A DNA stretch of 64,000 bases from Lepisosteus oculatus (Eukaryota; Chordata; Actinopteri; Semionotiformes; Lepisosteidae). The stretch spans positions 14,439,817 to 14,503,816 of the forward strand of contig NC_090699.1 of NCBI RefSeq assembly GCF_040954835.1, written 5' to 3'. Positions 44,940 to 64,000 of this stretch are shown here, in pieces. A program made the translations under genes and the position numbers. The notes beneath the pieces were generated by a model, which was not told where the DNA came from, did not search any database, and saw nothing but the letters and a program-made list of their open reading frames with translations. Positions within the stretch are counted from its first letter, which is position 1, and each line of letters begins with the position of its first letter.

Positions 44940-46750
44940 TGACCCAGTGGTCAATCTGTATCCTGTCCAGTGGTGAATGTGTAGGCAGGCGGTCATCTTG
45001 TAGATTGATTGACTGTCCAGTGGTCGGTCAGTGCCAAGGGATTTACAGCCCAGTGAAGAATGAGAAACAGTCCGAGTGGAGCAGTATGAAAGTGCAAGAA
45101 GGGGAGGGAATGGAGAGAGACAGAGTGAGGCCAGACAGTACGACCAGGGAGAGACAGTGTGAAAGACACAGCTCTGACAGGCAGGTCTGGTCACACCGCC
45201 ATGCTCTGACAGCAGGAGAGAGTGCTGAGGTGCGATTACTCTGCGGGGGGAGAGATGTCTGAGACGCTTTCACACACGAACCACCTGGGAGTTTTACTCT
45301 GATCCTCGTGTGTAGGTACCGGAGCGATGAAGACGATGAAAGGTTTTGGGTGTGGAAGCAGAGTATTTACACACGAACAGTATCTCCTCACTTGTTGTGC
45401 TGTGCAGCATTTCCAGGCACACCTGGGGTGAATATAGTAGGGGAACGTTTAGCTGTTGTTGGATTTGTCACTGTCACAACCAGCAGCTCATCCGTAATCA
45501 TTCTCCAGGATTAACTGCTGTCACTCTTATAGGCGTTTACTACGCAGCAGTTCCAGCTGCTGCTGATTCCCCAGGTCCTCTGATTCCCTGCTCATGGTGT
45601 GTCACCGGATCCCTAGGGATCAGAGCTCTGGCTCGGAGAGTGATGGGATCTGCGTGAGCTCACCAGAGTGCTGCCATGTGGTCATCTGGTCAGGCCAGAG
45701 TCCCGGAAAACAAGACCGGTTTGACCCGCAGAGGAAACAGATCATTGAACAGAGTGTGAGCCATTTGCTAAAAGATCGATGCTGTTTACAGGAACGGGTG
45801 AAGGTTCATCCTCTGCTAGAAGGTGAAGAAAAGAAAGGCAACGTTCCGGCTGTGGAGTCTTCTTCTGCTGTGAGGGAGAGGGGACAGAGAGTGTCAGAGG
45901 GAGCAAGCACAAGGGAGCAGTGGGGAACCTTCATCAGATCCTTCGCCGCCCAGGTTTGCTGATGGGACTCAGACCTCTGCAACTGTTGTTTAAATACTGG
46001 GAGGCGACATTAACATGTAACTGGATTTTGAGAAACAGATGAGTCCCCAGTCACACATTTTACCGGAGTAGTGCGAGTATCGTTCCCTGGATCAGGGGCG
46101 TAAGAGTGAGTGTCCCAGTATTTGAATCCACAACCGTTCACTTACAAGGTTAGAGCTCTGACCACTGCCCCCTGTTAACTGGCATTAATCATTGAAGAGC
46201 TGTGGTCCAGATAAGGCCGAGGCCAGGTCTTAAATTAGATCAACGGGGTCATTAGGAGCTGCGGTGGGCAGCCGGCAAACTGTGGATCTCCAGGACTTCA
46301 GCCCCTCGCTGTAGCCCAGCCATCCTCCCTCCTGCTCTGGGTTTGCATTCTGGCCCATCAATCCCTGCCCTCGGCCAGTTAGCGTCTGGCTCCGTTAAAC
46401 ACAGCTGCTGCCCAGCCCTTAATCTAGGCGTGTCCGCTCCATCCCCGCTCTTACTGACCTGCGGCAGCTCATTGCTGGCGCTCACGAGCTGATTTAACTG
46501 CCTCTTCCAGTTCTGCCAGTCTGGAAAACACACAGACACACTGGCCTTGGCCACAAGAAGGTGTTTCCTTGAGGCTAGACTGAGCTGTTGCACTTGCATT
46601 TCTCCTGCGCTGTTACTGTCAGAACCTCATTTCACCTTCCCATCCTGTTGCAGCACAGAAACACCCACTGAGCCATTCTTTTATGAGCTTTAGACTGCAT
46701 TGCTTTGATCAGCTGAAAGTCCCCGATATCGAGATACAGTACAATAAGCA
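44940..46750. other. Intergenic sequence with degraded repeats
   Basis: About 45826-45890 is a third, degraded relative of the palindromic element at 20.6 kb (aaaggcaacgttccggctgt, ggagtcttcttc). No gene-like exon chain seen in either orientation. Confidence 0.4.
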
Positions 46751-46759
46751 CGCGACAGG

Positions 46760-46905
46760 TCACAGACAAGAGCAGGCCATTTGGCCCATCTAGCTTGTTT
46801 CCTTTTAATCCGACTATCTCAGCCAGCTGTTTCGTGAGAGAACCCAGCGTGAAGTCTTCAACAATATGTCGGCGCAACCTGTTCCAGCCTCCCGGAGAGA
46901 GAGAG
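46760..46905. repeat. Interspersed repeat copy (same family as 22.8, 42.1 and 50.1 kb)
   Basis: Shares catttggcccatctagctt, cagccagctgtttcgtgaga and cttcaacaatatgtcg with the other copies. Short and diverged. Confidence 0.55.
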
Positions 46906-48070
46906 ACAGTCGTACAACTCGCCGTTACCCACAAACAACACTTCGTCCTCCGTCCAGATGAATTGGTGGGTAATGTCTGAAAATGTTCCGCCTTTTTCGC
47001 CTGTGCGTTATTTCTTCACAATTACTCTGTTCAGAACCGGCAACAGGAGCTGCGATGAACATGTCTGACAGCAACACGAACTGGAAACTTTGAGCGCGGG
47101 GGGGACGCAGGTCCAAGAAAGAGTACGATAACCGCTCCTGTGCTGAATCGTCTGCTGGCACCAGCTTGAGACATTTTCACGGCTCGGTGGGCCGCCAGTC
47201 GGCTTCCTCTGGGATTCACGTGGCCTTGGCTTTCGATTGGCGTTGGAGACCCTCCAGTCCGTCTGGCAGGGGCGGCTCCATTGTTCTCGGGCCGGGTTAT
47301 CTTGGCCGTGGCTGTGCTGACTCTCATCCCGGCCCAGCGGTGAGCGGTGGCCCCTCTCCCCACGGAGCTTCCCGTTGGGGGTTGTTGCAGGCTTTGCTGG
47401 GATGACGCGACGTCGTGGAATTTGGCGGCCAGCAGGGGTGGGAAGGGGGGGGGAGAGAGGTGTGAGGGAGCCCCAGTCCTCCCACCCACCATGGCCATGT
47501 CCCAGAGGTGACATCACAATGCCTCCCTCAGTGCAGCCACCATTGTCTGTCTCTATCCCCACATTTTCGGCATCCCATCGCTCATCGTTGTTGTGCGGTG
47601 CTGTGCATCTCTCTCTCTCTCTGGGACCGGTGTGTGGGCACAGCTAAGAGGTAGGGGATCCAAGTGCATCTGATCTAATTGGGATGGATTGGGGGATATC
47701 CCTGTTCGCATCCCAGCTGTGATGTCAGTCCTTGTGTGCAGAAAGCACAACGGCAGCCTAGGGGACTTCTACAACTGTAAACGGCACTATAGCTGGAGGG
47801 TCGGATGGTCTCTTTGTGGAGCCCCAGTGCCTGAGGAGCTGGGAGAAGCTGTTGAATTGCCCTTATTAAGCCAGTGATGAACGGATTAGGTCTTCAAGAG
47901 CGGAGTCGGAATGGCAAGCAGATACACCAACCCCCCAGGACCAGGATTGGAGCTGGATCCGGCATAAGGCATTGTGGTCCCACAGCTTGTGTTGTGGCAG
48001 TAGCGAGAACGATCTTGAAGCTTCTACGACTGGCAGCACGGTTTTGATTGTAGACGTAATAAGGCCCACA
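46906..48070. other. GC-rich intergenic stretch without a recognised gene
   Basis: About 47080-47480 is locally GC-rich with several overlapping open frames, none of which matches a domain I know. No splice-linked exon chain found. Confidence 0.3.
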
Positions 48071-48074
48071 TTTG

Positions 48075-48150
48075 TTGCTTAGCAGATGCTCTTATAGAAA
48101 CTGAGTTACAGATACAAGGAACTACAACTGTGCCACGGTGATAGCTGCTG
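48075..48150. repeat. Fragment of a common fish interspersed repeat
   Basis: Matches the general pattern of the fish repeat that begins near tttagcagatgctcttat and continues to a gttacagata-type segment. A relative is at 55640-55830. Confidence 0.45.
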
Positions 48151-50100
48151 CTGCAAAGCCAAACGACCGAGAGCAGGCCCTTATCCTGACATCTCATGTG
48201 AAGGACAGAGCACAGAGGGCAGAGGAGAGAGCCAGTACCTCTCTGCGGAGCTCACAAGGGCCGTGGGGCGAACCAGCGCGCTCTTGGTAAGGAGATCTTT
48301 ACCTGTCCAGAAGTGAAAGCTTTCTGTACAATGTGTAACAGTGCTAGCTGGAAGACTAGGGTGTGGCTGATGGGCTGAGGGGAAACATACAGCATTGTGA
48401 AAACAAGGCTGAGGTGTAGTAAAGGACCAGGACAACAATGGTAAAAGCCACAGACTCTAATCTTCTTTTGATGAAAAGTTTGCAAAGCCTTGTGCGGGCA
48501 GAGATTTGTACGTAAGAGGAAAGGAGACCTGTTTAGTATCTCGTAACTTCAACCAGAGGTTTTGTTCTCATATATTGTAATGAGTCTGAATCTGAGTCTG
48601 TTATACTGTTGACCAGAGTTACTCCACGTGAAGCCCCTCTGATCTGCCTCAAAGCAGTACTATAATACATTCACTCCCTTCATCGCTGCACTGATCTTGC
48701 AGTTATTGATCAAGCAGTGGGGAGAAAATGCCTCAGAGGAGTAGACTGCTGCAGGCTGCAAGCTGACTGGCCATGGTGCAGACAGTGGAGGGTATTTTAA
48801 AGGACAATTGGTGATACAAACTGCAGATATCGGACATTAACCACAGACCTTTATACTCCAGTGTACAGTCGGTTGGAGACTTAGGGAGCACTGAAGGAAA
48901 CTGGGAAGTTCTGCTGCATGGACCTTCCACTCAGGGTGCTTCCCAGTACGGGCTCCAGGCCATCGTGACCCTGACTCGGAGAAGTGATGACTGAAAACGA
49001 GTGTCTGAGATGCCTGTGCCTCCCTGCGCCACTCTAACTCATCCCCTGTTCACCCGCAGGGCCGAGGGGAGGGCTGGAGCTGGGAGGAGTGACAGCTCTC
49101 GCCGGCGGTGCTGCAAGCTGGCAGATCCCTTACGACAGTGGCCATCGGGGTCCCAGTCAGCGTCTGGGACATGGCCCAGACCGGAAAGCTGTCCGGCAGA
49201 CGGGGCTCAGGCCCTGCTCCTATCGACTGCCCCCTTTGGAAAGCCCCTAAATCCTGAATTTCATGCTGACATAAGAACTGAGTGTGTACACATATCAAAA
49301 AGAAATTGTCTAAACTAAATCCTAATGGAAAGGAGTCAAATTGTCGGTTGCTACGGTGAACCTTTTCAAGGACGGGCTGCCCTCGAGCTTCGCGCTGTGT
49401 CTGCCGTCTGCCTGCACACCCTGGAAGACTTGCACTGTATATTAACACAATCAGTCACTCTATAAATGGCAAGGCATGAAAATCCTCAGCTGAACACTGT
49501 AATCCTTTTCAAAATCTGAACATTCACAGAGGGTGGCTTGCAACAATCTGAGCCCAATATAGATGAAGTCCCCAGTGTCTCTGGCTTTTGCAGCTACTGA
49601 TCTCTGTCCATGTGCATCTCACTTCAACAACCCATTTTACATATTTCAGGCCAGGGAGTCCTGGGCCTGATCCCACAGGCCTGGTGTGTCTGGAGGTTTT
49701 CTAGGTCTCTTTAAAGCAGCAGTACCAGCAGAGCTCGGGGAAGATGTTAAACTGGTCCAAATAATTCAATAATCAACTGATTTATGTCATTTTGAAAATC
49801 TGCACACACCAGCCCTCGGGTGATAAGGATTGGATACCTTTAGTGCATGCTGCTCTGTGCCTCTTCGACGGCATTGCCATATTAACAACACATTGTGGGC
49901 TTTGTGTTGTAATAACTGTGTCTTTATGCCTCGGCTTACAGCTATGGTCCCTGACCCGTGTAGTCAAGCATGAGGAAGGACAGACGGGCTCCTCTGACCT
50001 GCCCATTCTTATGCCAGTCAGGTTTTGACATGCTGCAAGCTCCACAGTGATCCACAAGATGTCCAGCACCGAATGAAGGAAAAGCACGTCCCCCGTCAAG
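48151..50100. other. Intergenic sequence, no gene recognised
   Basis: Mixed-composition DNA with short open frames only. I see no exon chain, tandem array or RNA gene here. Confidence 0.35.
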
Positions 50101-50104
50101 AACA

Positions 50105-50580
50105 TAAGTTTACAAACGAGAGGCCCATCTGGCCTCATTGGTAGTTAGCAGCTTGCTGGTACTAGGGTCTCATCCAGCAGTTACCTGAAGGAAGCTAGGG
50201 TATCAGCATCCATCACATAGCAGGACAGATTGTCCCGAACTCCCGTAGCCCTTTAGGTAAAGCAATGGCTCCTGTTCTCAGTTTTAAATGCACTTTCAAG
50301 TAGTTTACACTTGTGTCCTCTGGTTTTTCTTGTCCAAAAGATGTCTGCTGGGTTGACTTGGACGGTGCCTTGCAGGATTTCGAATGCCTATACAAGGCTC
50401 CCTCACCATCTTCTCAGTTCAAGAAAAAAAAAGATCAGTTCTTTCGGCCTGTCCGTGTAGGGCATTCCTTAAAACCTGAAAATCTACCTGGTTACTCTTC
50501 TCTGACTGATTTCAGCACAGCAACATCTTATTTGTAACCTGGAGACCACAATTGTACATAATATCCAGATCCTGATCTAG
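50105..50580. repeat. Long copy of an interspersed, probably LINE-derived repeat
   Basis: About 475 bp of a family I recognise from non-teleost ray-finned fish: aagatgtctgctgggttgac, ttctttcggcctgtccgtgt, ggagaccacaattgtacata. The antisense end of the same family appears at about 59550-59965. Confidence 0.6.
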
Positions 50581-51439
50581 AGGCTGAATGTGTGAGCGTC
50601 CCAGATCAAGCTTTTGTTGAGTAATGGGCAGATCGGTCGATGATGGGGTGTCAGTTTGAACCTGTGCATGAAATACATTGAAGCTGTATTAAGCTACTCT
50701 ACAGTTTTGATGAACATATTAATCTGGTTAGAGATGAGTCTAGTGTCAGTATTCTACACAGCAAATGCAGAAAGAATATTGAGTTGAGCCGGTGACAGTT
50801 CATTCAAATACTCAGAGAAATGATCATGATGATGGTAGCATTTTTAAGTTGCAGTTGTGGCTACACTAAGTTGAGCTTCGTCAGAGTTTTGCTACAGATG
50901 TCCGGAAGAGAGAAGGTTCATTTGAAATCATCCCAGCTGTGTTGAGGTTGGCTGTGCATCACAGTGATGCTGTGATGCTAGACAAAACTGGGGTAATGCA
51001 GAAGAGGCCCAGCAACTAAGTTTCTCGTTAGTAGGGTACACATTCATTGATGTTGTTAATGATGGGGGTGTATTGACTGAGCCAAAGCGAGTTTCTATTT
51101 AGTGGTGCCCAGGAATGGTGCTGGAATGTGTGCATTTTGTGGATGATCTCTGGATATAAATGTGCTGGAGTAAGAACAATAACACCAGGAAGGGAATGGC
51201 ATAGTATCTGGTGACCTTGTGTCCCCAGGGGGAGAACAGGAGAGTGAGGGATAGAGGGAGAGGACAGTGGGTCTGACACGCCAGGACAGGGGCATGACTC
51301 ACTGCACAGACATGCCGAATTCCTGGCGTCTTTCCCAGGCTGGAATGCCAGGACTGTCAGGGAGATATTTCGGAGAGACAAAAGCCTGGTTTCTGTGTGT
51401 TTTTTTTCTGTGAAAGGCCTTTGTCCTTGAGGTGAGTGC

Positions 51440-51560
51440 CAGCAGGTCAGAGCCGGGAGGGGGTATTGGACTGTTCCAAGGCCGTCGTCCTTGGCCTTTT
51501 AGGGAGGGCGGTCGAAGGTATAAAGCTGTCCCTTGTCAGTGAGAGCCTTGACTTCTCCAG
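51440..51560 (+). promoter_or_regulatory. Candidate myosin heavy chain core promoter
   Basis: A TATA box (tataaa at 51519-51524, in ggtataaagctgtcc) is preceded by a CArG-like ccttttaggg (51496-51505). M-CAT-type ggaatg elements occur at about 51194 and 51342. This arrangement (MCAT, CArG-like, TATA) suits a striated-muscle promoter and lies 2.1 kb before the myosin ATG. No start site can be shown from sequence alone. Confidence 0.35.
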
Positions 51561-51569
51561 CCTGCCAGA

Positions 51570-52120
51570 CTGCGGTACGATGTCACCCCCCCCATTGTGT
51601 CCATCTGTGTCTGACTGATTGTCTGTCATTGTCTGTCTGGTCCTGTGTCCAACTGTGTCTGATCGATTGTCTCTTATTGTCTGTCTGTCAGTGTGTCCAT
51701 CTGTGTTTGATGGACTGATGCTCTTCGTCTGTCATTGTGTCCATCTGTGTCTGATTGACTGGTGCTTGTTGTCTGTCTTTGTGTCCAACTGTGTTTGAGT
51801 GATTCATATATTTGAGTCTGTCATATATTTCTGATGTACTGCTTGCTGTCCATCTTTCCGTGTCTTACACAATGTTGAGATTCTCACTGTCTGTCACTAA
51901 CCAACTCTCACTGTATGTCTTTGTGTCTGCTTGTCTGTCACTCGCTGTCACTGTCAGTTGTCTGTCAAACAATCTCCCCTTGTGATTGTCTCGCAGTCTG
52001 TCCATCTCTGTATCTCTAACTGCCTGTTTGTCATCTGTTGGTCTGTGTGTCTCTCTGCTCCTGCCTGGGTCTATGGCACTCACTGTCACAGTCATGGTCT
52101 CTGTGTATACTGATACTGCA
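51570..52120. repeat. Degenerate GTCTGTC-type repeat
   Basis: Imperfect repetition of gtgtccatctgtgtctgatt and gtctgtcattgtctgtctg with no fixed period. Probably old. Confidence 0.6.
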
Positions 52121-52802
52121 TGGGACTCTGCCTGTGTGAATGAACTGTACTTGCCTGTACTGATATGGATGTGCACGGGTCTTTCACCGAGTCAGTTCTA
52201 TTGGAGACATTAGTGTCAGAACAGCCGATCCAAGAGTGGGTGAGATAGGAAGCAGTAGGGGGTTTGGTTTGACAACAAAGTTTAAAGGTTTCAGTGAATG
52301 TCTGTGGGAGAAAAGGTGTGCCTCTAGACAGGTCTCCTTGACATGTTTATAGACCAATGGGCCTTTACATTTGAACATGCCTAAAATAAGTGTTCACGTC
52401 TTTACCCTTCTTTTTCATTTAAATAGAACTTTTGGAATAGTAAGTAAAAATGGAACTGGAGTCAATGGGAAGTCAATGGGAAGGGCAGGGATATGGACAG
52501 GCGTGTGTGTGTTTGTGCTCACAGGGGCGTGCGTGCCTCTGAGGCTGAGGACGGGGTCCTGTAAACAGACGAGAGAAGAGTGCGAGAGGCGGTGTGAGAT
52601 ACGGATATCGAGACAGTCAGCGATCCGAAGGCTACAGCGCACACAATGACATATTTGGAGAAATGTTTTTAACTATGAGTTGCTCGCATGGCAGGGTTTC
52701 AGATGCTATGGGCATGTAGAAACAAATCAGGAGAGCTTTCAGCTGTCAGGTGTGAGCGGCGGGGTCTCTCTGACCCCTTCCTCTGTTCTCGTCTCTCTCC
52801 AG

Positions 52803-52855
52803 GTATTTTGCCTGACAAGCCTCCTTCCCTCCTGAAGTGACAGTTCAGCCTGCAG
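52803..52855 (+). other. Possible 5' noncoding exon of the myosin gene
   Basis: A strong acceptor (ctctgttctcgtctctctcc then ag at 52801-52802) is followed by 53 nt ending tgcag and a donor gtcagt (from 52856). Striated-muscle myosin genes usually carry one or two noncoding exons before the ATG exon, and this is the best-looking candidate upstream of 53680. Unproven. Confidence 0.35.
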
Positions 52856-53224
52856 GTCAGTCCGCCTTGCTTGCATCGCATGCGAACAGAAGACAGACAC
52901 AGGTGATGTGACCATGTGCTCCGCATGTAGGAGCTGGAATTGTAGATTTCCCGATTTCCAACAGGGACACCTGTTTAAAAACGGGTCTTGGAGGCGGATT
53001 TTTATAGTCTTGATATTGAATTTAGAACTCGCCAACAGAGGGCCTGAGCCAGGGCCAACTTTTGGTTTGATGAAATGGAAGGATTTCTGCACTATAAATT
53101 TCAGGATGAAACAGATCACACAGGTCGCATTCTCTGTGCTGTATAATACTCATACTAAAAATACACTCTTTTCCTCTCTGCTGTACTGTATGGCAATGTG
53201 TAGCAGGGTACAGCCTCATACAAG

Positions 53225-53600
53225 TAAACAGAGAATCCCTTAGTAATACACACTAAAACAGGACAGGAGAGACAGTGAGAGAGAGGAGATCACAGAGAAT
53301 CCCTCAGTAATAAACACACACAACAGGACAGGAGACACAGTGAGAGAGAGGAGATCACAGAGAAGCCCTCAGTAATAAACACACACAACAGGACAGGAGA
53401 CACAGTGAGAGAGAAAGGAAATAACAGAATCTTCCAGTAATACACACACACAACAGGACAGGAGACACAGTGAGAGAGGAGAGGAGATCACAGAGAATCC
53501 CTCAGTGATAAACACACACAACAGGACGGGAGACACAGTGACAGAGAAAGGAAATAACAGAGAATCCTCCAGTAATAAATACAAACGACGGGACAGGAGG
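53225..53600. repeat. ~65-bp minisatellite just before the myosin ATG exon
   Basis: About six units: acacaacaggacaggagaca, cagtgagagagaggagatca, cagagaatccctcagtaata. It lies within 100 bp of the acceptor of the first coding exon. Confidence 0.9.
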
Positions 53601-53686
53601 CACACTGAAAGCGTGGGAGTGACAGTTGGGTTCACATCTCTGTTTGCTGACAATTTTTTCACAATGTGTCTGCTTTCAGAGCAGCC

Positions 53687-64000
<10,314 letters not shown>

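Noticed and set aside
24560-45000. Recurrent 20-residue repeat protein ([20 protein letters not shown]) in many open frames
   Set aside because: It is the translation of 60-bp repeat units. The 64-bp units break the frame, and each occurrence lies in an intron or intergenic array.
47000-47560. Possible gene in the GC-rich stretch with overlapping 150-185-codon frames
   Set aside because: No known domain, no coherent exon chain, and frames on both strands overlap, as expected from base composition.
43000-53600. Expected EFS, IL25 or CMTM5 orthologues between slc22a17 and the myosin gene, as in human
   Set aside because: I looked for their exons on both strands and recognised none.

Overview
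This is vertebrate nuclear DNA, most likely from a ray-finned fish. The evidence is four multi-exon genes with canonical GT/AG introns and vertebrate proteins, together with remnants of fish-type non-LTR retrotransposons. Several dispersed repeat families look to me like those of non-teleost ray-finned fishes (gar, bowfin or sturgeon), but I cannot prove the species.

Layout. (1) 1-16.8 kb, minus strand: a complete 11-coding-exon fen1 (flap endonuclease 1, 380 aa). Three of its introns are giant minisatellites of about 45, 29 and 36 bp per unit. (2) 16.8-21.5 kb: retrotransposon fragments, a GC-rich divergent interval that probably holds the fen1 and tm9sf1 promoters, a 49-bp minisatellite and a 79-bp-arm palindrome. 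(3) 21.5-29.05 kb, plus strand: tm9sf1 (nine-transmembrane superfamily member 1), 8 coding exons, 598 aa. (4) 30.2-42.95 kb, plus strand: an slc22a17-type organic-cation-transporter-like gene, 9 coding exons, 565 aa. (5) 43-53.6 kb: no protein-coding gene that I can support; it holds interspersed repeats, one more minisatellite array and a possible myosin promoter and 5' exon. (6) 53.7-64 kb, plus strand: the first 14 coding exons of a cardiac/slow-type myosin heavy chain (MYH6/MYH7-like), running off the window end.

The four genes do not form a pathway. tm9sf1, slc22a17 and the cardiac myosin echo human 14q11-q12 synteny; fen1 beside them is different from human.

The most unusual signal is a single 60/64-bp minisatellite family. 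It fills or nearly fills introns of three unrelated neighbouring genes. Its unit carries a complete 3' splice site (possible branch point, C/T tract, AG), and real exons begin directly at the end of the arrays. In all but one array the orientation follows the transcribed strand of the host gene. A second striking case is the last fen1 intron (312-8447). It is 8,136 nt (3 x 2,712), has no stop codon in any sense frame, is almost free of AG dinucleotides, and is in frame with both flanking exons, so intron retention would not introduce a stop. It occurs in the gene for the nuclease that normally suppresses repeat expansion.

All coordinates and translations were read by eye. Splice sites were chosen by GT/AG, reading phase and family knowledge, without transcript data.
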